Position numbers and translations under genes: made by a program. From Muscardinus avellanarius (Eukaryota > Chordata > Mammalia > Rodentia > Gliridae), in assembly GCA_963383645.1 (NCBI GenBank), contig OY726565.1:38732124-38796123 (forward strand): 64,000 nucleotides of DNA. The letters run 5' to 3'. Under the pieces are notes generated by a model, which worked only from the letters and a program-made list of their open reading frames with translations, was not told the DNA's origin and ran no database searches. Of this stretch, positions 47,149 through 59,791 are shown piece by piece. Position 1 is the stretch's first letter. Each line of letters starts with the position of its first letter.

Positions 47149-50100
47149 GAAAAAAGTTTCATTCAGGTATGTGTTACAGAACTATTGGCTATGAGTTCAG
47201 AGTTCATGAAATGGTGGAGCTGGGGATTGAACTGAGAGGCATTTTACCTCTGAGCTTAGCTCTAAGCCCTACTTTATTTTTTTTATTTGAAAACAGGGTC
47301 TTGCTAAGTTGCTAAGAGCCTCAGTAAGTTGCTGGGGCTGGCTTTGAACCTGTGATCCTTCTGTCTTAACCTCCAAAGTACTGGGATTACAGGCATGCAC
47401 CACCATTCCGGCCTATGGAATAATGTATATTAAGTGAGAGACACATCAGAGTTATGTATTGACTGATTGGCACAAATGTGGGCAGACGCTCGCAGGAACT
47501 TAACCTTGTATGGAAGAATGGTTCACATTTGCATATTCAGTGTTTACAGTGATGTTATAGAATATAACTGCCTCAAATCAGAATAATCAGCAATGTTTGT
47601 TTAGGTTATTTTTATTCATACTGTAGTCATGCTAAAGTAAAATAAATTCTATACTTTTTAGGTCAGATTTAAGCCGACCAAAAATAGAACTAAATTTTCC
47701 AATAAGTTCTTTTCTCTAGGTTTCCTTTTGCTGGCTACTTCTGAGAAACTGTAGCATTATTTGCTTCCGGTGTAGAAATGTTTTTTACGTGAAGATTTTC
47801 TTCTAGGAACAGTTTTTCAAATTTGGAATTTTTATTTAGAGTAATGGAACACATTATAGTAAATAGTATATTGTTATTACAGTAAGCGTAAGGATTCTAT
47901 AGATTGTCTACTTTGTGGACTGTATTTCTTCTTTACAGCAGATGTGTGAACATCTTTTATCCTGCCTCATTTGGTTACTTAGGAAGTATAAACCAGTATT
48001 TTTCCTTTTTTTTTTTTCAAAGCAGAAAATAAAATACACGTCTTTATTTTACAATACGTATAATTATATAACTAATTAAAATTAATATAACAGCTAATAA
48101 AGTGTTAGCAGAAGTAATAGGTGCGGTAAGCACTTCAAATTCAGAAATGGTGAGATGTCAAAACTTCTGTATCTTTTCCATCAAGGAATCTAGCTCATTA
48201 GTTTAGACTGAACATTAACCCCTGGAAGTAATTCTTCAGACATGCAAAAATTAGGACTAACAGGTTTAATCTGCTCTTCTCCCAAAAGTGAAAATCCAGC
48301 AATGCCAAATAATGTATGAGAAGGATCCGCCGTGTCTCCTAGCCTTAGAGGTGTGTTTCTCCTCATATGCTCATTTTAAAACTGACCCATAGATATTCAG
48401 GTTTTTTATTTTACATCAGATTTTTGCAAATAATCTAGTCTTTGTTATTTTATTGGTTCCTCTACTGACACCTAAGGTTACTTTCTCTTATTTTAAATCT
48501 ATCTTTATCTCCTGAACTGTCATATACTTTCTTACTTTTTAAAAACGTTTCCTCTGTCTGTACCTTCTTCCTATTCATTAAAAATTGAGTAGGAGCCAGG
48601 CATGGTGGCGCACGCTCGTAATCCCAGCATTCAGGAGGCGGAGATGGGAGGATCACGGTTTGCAGACAACCTCAACTACTTAGCGAAGCCCTTCACAACT
48701 CAGAGAGACCCTGTTTTGAAAAATAAAAAGACTAAGAAGTAGGACTGGGGGTGTAGCTCAGATGTAGAATGCCCCTGGGTTCCATCCCTAGTACTGCAAA
48801 AACAAAAAAATTGAGTAGGAGGAAAACAGGTATTTTGGGCACCAAATCTAACCCTTACATCTTTTGTATGATTGACATAGTGTTTACAAATGCCAGTCAA
48901 TATTTTGAAAGAAAATTGTGCAAAAGTTATTTTGGACAAAAAGTTTCTACTCCATATTACTTTTGGTGTCCAGAATATAATCCAAAGTTATACATACTTG
49001 AAAGAAGAAGCCTATTGGAGATGATCCATATGTTTGAATTTAGATGACAATGATTTAAAAGCACCTATTATAACTATATGAGAAAGTATAAGAACATATA
49101 TATATAGATAATAAATGGATATAAAATCACACGCTAAATTTTTAAAAATATAGAATTATAATAATGAAATAAAAGATTTTACTATGAGTTTTATGGTAGA
49201 TTAGAGTTAATATTGAGGAAAGTTTTGTGAACTTGAAATGGACAAATAGGAATTATCCAGTATGAAGAACAATCAGGAAAATGAACAGAGGCTCAGAGTC
49301 TGAGACAAAATAAAAATGTCTAATATATAGAGAGAAAGTTCCAGCAGGAGGAGGAGGAGACTGGAACATAAAAAATTGTTGGAAGAAACAGTAGCCAAAT
49401 ATTTTTAAAATATAATGAGAGACATAAAATTATGAATTTGGAAGGTTAGCAAATCTGAGCCTGATCAATACAAAGAAAATATTAGGCACATCCTATGCAG
49501 ATTTCTAAAAGCCGAAGATACAGAGAAAATCTTGAAAGTAGCCAGAGGAGACATACTGAGAAACAATAAAAACAACTGCTGGTGAGAAAATAATATCTGT
49601 GATGATATAGAGTTTTTTAAGGATGAAGATGAAATAAGGACATTTTTACGCAAACCAAAACTTCGAATTTATTACCAATAAACTTTTGCTAAAAGGAATG
49701 TTTAAAAATGTTTCTTGGTTTAAAAGAGAATGATTTCTGATGGAAGCTCAAGTCTTCAGGAAATGATATTTAAGAGAAAAGATTAATATTTTTTTTCATT
49801 AAAAAATTCATGACTATTTAAAGAAAAAGCTATAACTATTGTGGAGTTACATAAAAGATAGATGATAGAGGGCTGTCAGTGGTCCTTATATTATGTGTGG
49901 AAGGGTATAATATTAACTCTCAAGCAAGTAAAAGTTAAGGATATATACTGTAATTCTCAGAAAAATCACTTAAAAACAAATTTTAAAGAAAATCTGGTTA
50001 ACTCAAAAGAATGCAGGGAAATAAGAACAGAGACACAAACAAAAAACTTGGATGCCAGGGAAAAAGATAGATTTAAGTTCAGCCACAGTAATTAATTTAT

Positions 50101-53100
50101 GTGTAAATAGACCAAACATGCTAATTAAAAAGTAGATATTGTCTCTGTGTTATGTTATCAAGACCTATCTATATGACATCTATAAGAAATATTACTTTAA
50201 AGTTGTAGATAAGTTGAAAGTAAATATGTGAAAAAGTATATTATCTAAATGGTAGGCAACATTATCGATTTGAACCTCTTGTTTGGACTATATTAATATC
50301 AAATAAAATGTATTAGCAGATAAAGGCAAAGAGCTTTAACCAGAGATAAAGACTTTTCATAATGATGAAAAGAGTCAGTTCATGTAGAAACATTGTTTAA
50401 CATGATGTTCTCCAGATCTTTCCATCTTGTGAATGGCATGATTTTGTTCTTCTTTATAGCTGAATAGAATTCGATTGTGTGTATCTCCCATAATTTTGCA
50501 ATCCATGCATCTGTTGATGGAGACCTAGATTGGTGCCATATTTTGGCTATTACGAATTGTGCTGTTATGAACATAGGTTACTGTAGTTCTCTGATTTCAA
50601 CCCCTTTGGAAAAATACCTTGGAGTGATAGAGCCGGATCATGTGGTGGATCTATTCCCAGTTTTCTAAGGAATCTCCACACTGATCTCCAAAGCTGCTGA
50701 ACTAGTTTGCACTCCTACCAACAGTGTAAACGAGTTTCTCTTTCCCCACATCCTCGCCTGATTTTGTTGTTGATTTCTTTATGCTTGCCACTCTGATTGG
50801 GGTTAGATGGAATCTCAGCGTAGTTTTGATTTGCATCTCCCTGATAGCTAATGATGTAGAACATCTTTTTATGTATCTATTGACCGTTTGTATCCCTTCT
50901 TTTGTGAAGTGTCTATTCAGTTCATTTGCCAAATGATTGGGTTATTTATTTTGCTAGTGTAGAGTCTTTTGAGCTCTTTGTATATTCTGGATATTAGTTC
51001 TTTATCCGAGTGGTGGCTGGTAAAGATCTTCTCCCATTCTGTAGGCTTTCTCTTTAGGTTCTTGGTGGTTTCTTTTTTTTTTTTTTTTTTTTTTAGTCTT
51101 CTTTTTTTTATTTATATTGGTGCACTGTATTCATACATCATAATGGTATAAAGAAAATACTTTTGTAGACATACATGCACACATTGCCCAGTTAGCGCCT
51201 ACCCGATCCCCACCCCATTCACACCCCATCCCTCCTTCCCATGCTTGGCTTAGAGGAGGAGTCTTCTTAGCAACAGACAGACTCAAGGTTAAATGGTGGC
51301 CATGATTATAGAGTCTCTTAGGCTGGACAATGGGCCCAACACTTTAGCTGACATTCTTTCATCTGATCCCCTCAGAGCTTTGTGTGGAAATATTACTAAT
51401 CTCCTTTTCCTTGAGAAAATTGAGATTTACAGAGCCAAACAATTTGCTCAAATTCATATCTATCTGAAGTGCTTGCATTAGGATTTGAACTAATATCTTT
51501 CTTACCCCAGGTCACTAATATTCTTATTTTTTTTAAATTTTTTATTGGTGCACTGTATTCAGACATCATAGTGGGATACAAAAAACTTTTGTAGACATAC
51601 ATGCACACATCACCCAGTCAGCCCCCACCCGATCCCCCCCCCATTCCCTCCCCATCCCTCCTTCCCATGCTTGGCTTAGTGGTTGACATCTAGTATTATA
51701 GCAATTTATTGAAAATTAAAAATGATAATCTCACATAACAGTTTCATTTGTCTGATACCAAGCTTTTGATAACTTAAAGATAACATTTCAATATTTCTTT
51801 TTGCTTTCTTTCTTACCAGAGAATATTTTTTTTTCTATTTTTTTAGGTGAAACTATCATATATTTATATATTTATTTTTCAGAAAAAATCTATCCTATGG
51901 AATATGGACTCTAGATACCCAAAACGATCTCGATAAAGAACAAAGCTAGAAGATTGTATTTTCTAATTTCAAACCATATAAAGCTACAATAATTGAAACC
52001 GTGTAGTACTGTTCTAAAGGCAGATATATAAACCATTGGAGTTAAATGAAAGCCTAGAGATACATTCTTCCCTATATTGTCAAGTTATTTTTGACAAGGT
52101 TTCCATGAACATTTGGTGGAGGAAATAATAATCTTTTAACTAAATATTGTTGAAAAATAATAATTACATGAAAAAGAATAAAATTGGACCCTTACCTAAA
52201 TACATATACAAATATTAACTCAAAATAGATAAAAAGCCAGGCGTGGTGGCGCACGCTTGTAATCCCCGTGCTTGGGAGGCGGAAACAGGAGGATCGCGCA
52301 GGTTCGAAGCCAGCCGCGCTGGTTTAAGAGACCCTGTTTCAAAAATATAAAATAGGTCTGGGAGTGTAGCCCGGTGGTAGAAGGGCTTCCAGGAACCCCA
52401 GTACCACCAAAAAAAAAAAAAAAAAAAATAGATAAAAGACCTAAATATAAATCTTAATACTATAAACTTTTAGAAGAAAATCTGGGTCATAAAACCTCAC
52501 AACATTGAAATAGGCAGTGATTTATTGGATATGATTTAAATGGCACAGGCAACAAAAGGGTAGACAAACTCCCTAAAAAATAAAATATTGTATATCCAAA
52601 GACAATGTAAACAGAGTTAAAAGTTACTGATAGAATGGGATAAAATATTTCTAAATGCTATATCTGAAGGTATATTAATATTCCAACTAGCAATCCTAAA
52701 ATTTAACAACAATAAAAGTAAACAATACAATTTAGAGATAGGTATAAGACTAACATAAATAATGAATCTCCACAGATAACTAATCTTAGTTGTCTGTTGG
52801 ATGGAAAATCTTGTTTCTCTGGTTCTGGTGTGTGTTACCTATTTCTTCTTTGTAGTTAATCTCTTTGAGTATTTTCTCTAGTGCTGGTTTTGAAGACATA
52901 AATTCCTTCAGTTTCTGTTTGTCATGGAAGCTTCTTATTTTTCCATCTAGGTTTCTTTTTATGAGAAGAAACTTTTTAGTTTGATGCCATCCCACTTGTT
53001 AATTCTTGCTTTAATTTCCTGCGTTTTGGAGGTCTTGTTGAGAAAGTTATTGCCTGTGCCTGTATGTTGGATTGTTGAGCCTATGCCCTCTAATAACTTT

Positions 53101-56100
53101 ACAGTCTCTGGTCTAGTTTCTAAGTCTTTGATCCATCTCAAGAAAGAGAAGGGACATATGTTTTCTCTAATTTTCCCAAACTAGGGAGCATTGGGGATAC
53201 CAGAGGGACTCCAGATAATGGAGGGGAAATCTCAGCAAAGCTAGAATGGAAGGGTAGGGGAGGAAGAAGGCTGAGGTTGATTAATGGAGGAGCTACATCC
53301 GAATATGTGTAAAAGTATGAATATAGCATGGTTACCCTGGACAATCGTTGTTGGGAGGGGGAGAGGGTACCAAGCACAGTCAAACTGTATACAATTTTCA
53401 ATATGTTCCACATATAAATAAAATTTAAAAAAGAAACATTATGTTTAATTCATGATAACAAGGCTTAAAATATATGAAGCAAAAATTCATAGAATTGAAG
53501 CAGAGAATTAAAAATCCTGCAGTTACAATTGCATTTTAACACTGCGGAGCAGGTACACTAGATAAAAACACATAAAATAATGAAAATAATGTGCAGTTTC
53601 CTTTCTGAACACAAGATGGCAAAGTAGTCATGGTACTTTAAGCCTTTTTGGGTACATTTGAATATAGTGAAATGTACCATGATTTTACCATATGAACACA
53701 TCTTTTCCCCTAATTTATTTTGGAGCCAGCAAAAGAAATTAGTGGTGACTAAATGAAGTAAATATGAATATTACAATATGTGGCATTATACTTGGTACAT
53801 ACATGATAGGCATTAATATATTTTGTTGAATGAATATAATATAGAACTTGAATTAAATATTTGAATTTGAAGTAAAAGATATTTTTTATTCTGTTAAAAA
53901 AATACCACTTTTACTCTGTGTTCCATAAACCTTTCCATCTTAAGATCCCTGTACTCTGAAAAATAACCGAGACCTGGCATGATAGTGCCTGCCTATAATC
54001 CCAGTACAGATATGTAAAAAAGCCAATTCAGTTTTGAGGTGTCTTTAAGACTGGGTTTATCTACTATTTAGTTTTCAAGTAAAGACTTAATTTTAACAGC
54101 TCACTTCTTTAGGAAGGCCATTTATTGAGATATTTCAGTTTATTGGTTCCCTGTTCCTCTTCCTTAAATGGTACAAATATATATATAATTTTTTTTTCCG
54201 GTACTGGGGATGGAACCCAGGGGCATTCTACCTCCAAGCCACACCCCATAGCCCTATTTTTTATTCTTTATTTTGAAACAGGATCTCACTGAATTGCAAA
54301 GGGCCTCATAAGTAGCTAAGGCTGCCCACAAACCCAGATTCTCCTTTCTCAGCCTCCCAAATGATGCTGGGATTACAAGTGTGCACCACCACACCCAGCT
54401 ACAAATATAGTTGACCATAGTAATAGAGTAAATAAATATTGAGGGAAATTAAAAGATTAAGATATGAATAATAATCTTTGTTCTAACTGCTGAGAAGAGT
54501 TGGATTTTCTTTTCACCGAGCAGGCATGCATGGTCATTGTTGCTTAGCCTTTGCTGAAGAAGATCAGGCACACAGATGACATTCCGAGTCTTTTTCCTCG
54601 GGTTCTTCTACCAGGGCAGAGGAGGAAGATAGAATATTTGGAAATGTTAATGTCGTAGTGTCATGTAGTGTGTGTAGGTGGGTACTTTAAAAAATTATAC
54701 ACATGTGAAATGTTTCATGATTTCTTTGTATTGGGAGACAGTTCTCTGTGGATCTTTTGCATTTCTGCATATCTTTTGAGTAGATAGCTGTCTGTTCTGG
54801 ACAATATTTTTAGTGATATTTGTGTAGTGAACAAACTTGGGTTATACAGTGTCTCCCTCTAAAGCAAAGGACAAGCTGGTTGTAGTGTCTCATGCCTGTA
54901 ATCATAGTACTTGGGAGGCTGAGACAGGAAGATGACAGGTGTGAGGCCAGCCTCATCAACTTAGGTCCTGAGCAACTTAGTGAGACCCTGTTTCAAAATA
55001 AAAAATAAAATAGAGATGGGGGTGTATCTCGAAGGTAGCATGCACAAGTTCAAGCCCTAGCACCAAAAAATAAAGCAAAAGGCAGATTTATTTACTGCTC
55101 AGTGTAATAATGCCTCTCTCCAGAACAAAGTGCAGGTTGTAATTACTGCCTTTTATAGAAGACTGAAGTTTCCTAAACTCAAGATTCATTTCCTGGAGGG
55201 ACAGGATTGCTACAGGTTTTACTGGGCTCTTGTCTCACAGCTCTGTAGGAATTGGGGTGCAGGAAACTGATACAAATGTTGATATTCTTGCTACTGCTAC
55301 TAATGTGAGAACTAAACTGTTCTTTGTCACTAACCTACAAGTCTACTGTTATCTTCCAGGGCCCCTAAGACAGGTAAACTTATTAGCTTACACGTGTGGC
55401 GAAAGTTCAGACCTTTACAGTTCTTGATACTTTGAAATAATGATTGTTTAAATAAAATATGTTGGGAAACATTTATTGGAACTTATGTTTATAGGCTTTA
55501 TAATTTTTAAGAAGTCCATATAGGATATCCTCTCTTCTTGCTTTGATATAGGCTTTGTTTATAATGTCAGCTCATATATGGAATATCATCCTGGTGGAGA
55601 AGATGAACTAATGAGAGCAGCAGGATCAGATGGTACTGATCTTTTTAATCAGGTAAGATGTTGAAAGTAATCGAAGTATCACAATGGAAGAGTTTCTCAT
55701 AAATTTAGCAGTGTGACGTTTTTAGAAAGAAAATAATTGCATAAATTTCAGAAATGTTGAATTTTGAAATGCAGGCAGATGTTCACAAGTAGCAATTCAT
55801 TTGGTTTGCTTTTAAGTTTGTATTAAAACTTTAGAGGTTAACCAGGTGTGATGGTGCACACTTGTAATCCCTGTGCTTGGGAGGCTGAGACAGGAGGATC
55901 GCACATGTTCGAAGTCAGCCTCAGCTACTTAGTGAGACCCTGTTTCCAAATAAAATATAAAATAGGTCTGGGAGTGTAACCTGGAGGTAGAAAGCCTCTG
56001 GGTTCCACCCCTAGTACCCCCCCACCCACACACACACACAAAAAAAAACCTAAAAAACTTTAGAGGTGATTTTCAATCTTTGACTTGCTGGCTTCCTTCT

Positions 56101-56952
56101 CTGTTGGCATATGTTTATTTAGTCTTGATTAATTTCAGTAATAATGATAACTGACTTACGGAAAGCAGTAACAGTTGGAAGAAGGAGCACGGGAGCCAGG
56201 CATGGTGGTGCACACTGTAATCCCAGCATTTGGGAGGGAGGCTGAGACAGGAGGATCATGATTCATGGACAGCCTCAGCTACTTAGGAACTTTACAACTC
56301 AGTGAGACGCTGCTTCAAAATAAAGAACAAAAAATAGGGCTGGGGTGTAGCTCAGAGGTAGAATGCCCCCGGGTTCCATACCCAGTACTGGGGCGGCGGG
56401 GGGAGGAGCACTATTGCTAACTTGCCAAATCACTTTAAACAGGTCATTTATCTTCTGTGTTCTTGATTCTCCTCATTTGGGGATTGTTTATGTATTCCAC
56501 CTGCTTTGCTCTGCTACATCTGTATGACACATTGAAAATTAAATGAGTCTGATTAATGAATAGAAAACTTAATTTTCCCTGGAATGATAGCAGATATTCT
56601 GCATAGGTATCTCAGGAGATATTTAAATTAGTAACTTTTTCCATTATATTTATGTAAATTTGGCTCTTATACTATTTAAAAGCTATAAGAAATATATTAA
56701 TTACTATTATTTTACTGACCTGTTATTTTGAAATAATAATCTTTCAGAGGATGAAAATTTGCTTTCATCTCACATATTTTATTGATAATTAACCATGTTA
56801 TAGTACTGGGATTTAATCATTCAAAATAACTGAATCAGAGTGGATAATTTTATAGTTATTTTGATCAAATAATAATTTAATTTCTCATTCTTCTCTTTTC
56901 TCATTTGTTAGTATTTGTTTTTAACCAGGTTGCTAGGTTTGTGTATGTTTAT

Positions 56953-56994
<42 letters not shown>

Positions 56995-59699
56995 TTACTT
57001 TTAAAAGTACTTAGGTGCTTAAATGGCAGAATCTCATTTGCTTTTTTTTTTTTTTTTTAATGGTAGTACTGGGGTTTCTGGAAACCCTTCTACCTCCACG
57101 CTACACTCCCAGACCTATTTTTATATTTTTATTTGGAAACAGAGTCTTTTAAGCCAGCAAGGCTGGCTTCGAATCTGCGCGATCCTCCTGTCTCCGCCTC
57201 CCAAGTGCGGGGATTACAAGTGTGGGCCACCACACCCAGCCCTCATTTGCTATTAATGTTTTTCCGGGGTTGGAGGAAAGTCATGTTTGTCCATTGGTTG
57301 TAATAGCATTCTCATTGGGAGGTTCTTTCAGTGGGAAGTTGTTACTGCTATTTTAAAGCCAATTCTCATTGTCATTTGGTATTTGTTATCTAACAATGCA
57401 ATTGTAATAATGCAACAAAAATATAAAAGATTAGGAACATTTGCCTAAAAACTTGTTTCTCATATTTTTCTCTTGTATCTACTTTTAAACTATTGATGTT
57501 GAATATACTTTCCCACAAGAAGTATTTTCAGTAAAAAAAAAGTCTTATTTATATCCGTCTATGTTATGAGTTTGTGTGGGCCTTATTTTTTTTATTTTTT
57601 GGTGGTACTAGGAATGGAACCCTTCTACCTCTGGGCTACACTCCCAGACCTATTTTATATTTTTATTTGGAAACAGGGTCTTGTAAGCCAGCAAGGCTGG
57701 CTTCAAACCTGCGGGATCCTCCTGTCTCCGCCTCCCAAGCACGGGGATTACAAGCATGCGCCACCACGCCCGGCTGTGTGGGCCTTATTTAAGAAAGCTT
57801 GTTTGGAAGAAGTCACGAGAACTGCTATATTACAAAGTTCTTTATAATTTTGTATAACAGTACTTTTGTCCAGATTGCTATATTCTCTTTGGCAAAAGCT
57901 AAGACAACTAGTAAAATTTAAAACATTTTTATGACTTTTCACTTAACCTTGAAGTAAATGACTTTGTATTTTAGAAACTGTGGTGAGGCTTTTTGAATCT
58001 TTAAATATAAAACTTTACCTGTGCCCAGTATTAGAGTTGTACAAAGACTATTAATATTTTTATTGTCATACCTGTCTCCAGTCTTGATTCTACTGCTGAC
58101 TTGCTTTAGATTTCCAAATGCTTGATAGGCAATTTGATAACCTGTTAGCATTTGACTCAGTGCCCCCTCAAATAATAACAGTTTATCTTTTTTATTTTTC
58201 CCCATAATAGGTAATAGCTTTCAGTAATAGGGACTTGAAGCCACTAAGTAATCTTTGCCTTTTCTCCTTATGCCCCAGTATCTAATCACTGGTCAGAGCC
58301 TATGATGTGTCTTTAAACATCATGTGTTTTTATCCCTTCTACTACCTTGGTGCAAGTCATCAACCTCTGTAACCCTACTCTTTCAATATTGTCCAGATAC
58401 TTTTATCTTCAGTACCAACTTAGATAACTTGGCAGCTGGGTTAGTTCTCTTAAAGACAATCATCTTTGCATCTTCTTCTACAACTTTCAGTGGCTTACTA
58501 TTGACAGTGGAATAAATTTAGTCACTTACTTGGTCTTCGAAACCCTGGAGCAAGTATATCAGAGCAAATATTGAACAAACTGAAATACCTGCTGTGTTTA
58601 TTAGTCCTGTACCTTTGCCTCCCTGAATATTTTTCTGACCAGCCCCATACCCCATCGGACAGTGCTTTACACCGTAGTGGGTGCTCCATGTACATTTAAC
58701 ATATTTGCTATTTTAGTGTTATTTATTTACTTAGGATTATACCATAAATATTCTGATATCAATATTATTTGGCCTGATTATTTTAAGGTTTACATAGTAT
58801 TTTTGAATAATATATTATGACTTTACTGATAATTTTACATTTGAAAATTTAGATTTTTCTGGTATTTTGGTATATAGTGCTATGATGAGTATCCTGGTAT
58901 TTGTATCTGTGTATATACAAAAATTTTCTCAGGTAAATTTCTTTTTTTTTTTTTTTTTGTGGTACTGGGGATGGAACCCAGGGGCCTTCTACCTCCAGGC
59001 TATACTCCTAGAACCTTTTTTTTTTTCCCCCCCAGTTTGGAAACAGGGTCTCACTAAGTTCCTGAGAGCCTCACTAAGTATCTGAGGCTGGCTTTGAACC
59101 ATCGTGATTCTGTCTCAGCCTCCCAAGTACTGGGATTACAAGTATGTGCCACCACTCCTGGCTCACATAAATTTCTAAATATATGAGTAAAAGAACTTTT
59201 AGGCTTTTAATGCACTCTCCTTCCAGAGAGTTGTTTAAATTATAATTCCCACTAGTGGTGTCTTTCAACAAATACTGTCAGTTTTGTCATTGAAGTAACT
59301 TTCTCACTTGGTTTATTTGAGAAAATATCTGTTAAATACCCAAATCTGAATAACTGGTGATTATCATTAATTGTTTCCTGTATAAATGACCTCTCATAAG
59401 AAAAACCCTATTCAGTTTGCAAATCAAACAAGTGCTTATATGTTTTTCCTCAGGGCAACCATCGTAGTTTACAGTAGATACGTGTTTTGAGAATTTCCTG
59501 TTTTGTCACAGAATATAAAAAGTGTGGTGGCACAGGCCTATAATCCCAGTACTTGGGAGGCAAAGACAGGAAGGAGGATCACAGGTTTGAGGTTAGCCTT
59601 TGCAACTTAACAAGATCTTATTTCAAAATAAGAAAAAAATAGGCTGGGGGTGTAACGTGGAGGCAGAAGGCCCCTTGAGTTCAGTCTCTAGTACCAAAA

Positions 59700-59740
<41 letters not shown>

Positions 59741-59748
59741 GGAGGAAA

Positions 59749-59791
<43 letters not shown>

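Larger units (their letters stand above)
46620..47590 (+). mobile_element. Probable Tigger-like DNA transposon, split by two SINEs
   Basis: Around the SINEs, pieces such as gagaaactgtgttagaaaag, acgctcgcaggaacttaacc and gaatataactgcctcaaatc resemble a TcMar-Tigger end. Family name uncertain. Confidence 0.35.
51078..52949 (-). mobile_element. 1.87-kb poly(A)-tailed composite insertion inside the twin-primed L1
   Basis: Flanked by GGTTTCTTTTT at 51067-51077 and 52950-52960, which splits the surrounding ORF2 exactly at codons for KET. On the minus strand it starts at 52949 and ends in an A-run (T-run at 51073-51094). In that direction it contains an L1-like segment (52948-52786), antisense old L1 (52740-51885), an L1 3' UTR piece, a MIR and a second L1 3' UTR piece with the tail. 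TSD and tail are those of L1-driven retroposition; what the source transcript was is unknown. Confidence 0.65.
50401..53431 (+). mobile_element. Twin-primed L1 (5' part inverted), carrying a nested insertion
   Basis: The left part is inverted: minus-strand L1 ORF2 is read at 53141-52961 (ending [13 protein letters not shown]) and continues at 51066-50401 ([20 protein letters not shown], ending KDLENIML). The right part is sense: 53142-53184 resumes ORF2 just where the inverted part ends ([12 protein letters not shown], stop), then a 3' UTR with a GGGAGGGGGAGAGGG tract and an A-rich tail at 53427-53431. TSDs are AGAAACATTGTTTAA (50386-50400) and AGAAACATTATGTTTAA (53432-53448). ORF2 is broken by a stop and by the 51078-52949 insertion. 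Confidence 0.85.
43750..55551 (+). other. CYB5R4: CYB5R4 intron 2
   Basis: 11.8 kb holding the GGGAGA array, a Tigger-like relic, the RABGGTB pseudogene and the nested L1 complex. 43760-44620, 53610-54190 and 55075-55550 are unassigned. Confidence 0.9.

Noticed and set aside
53620..53645. acaagatggcaaagtagtca as a possible second L1 5' start
   Set aside because: Only the YY1-like core is present; the following DNA is AT-rich and unlike an L1 leader.
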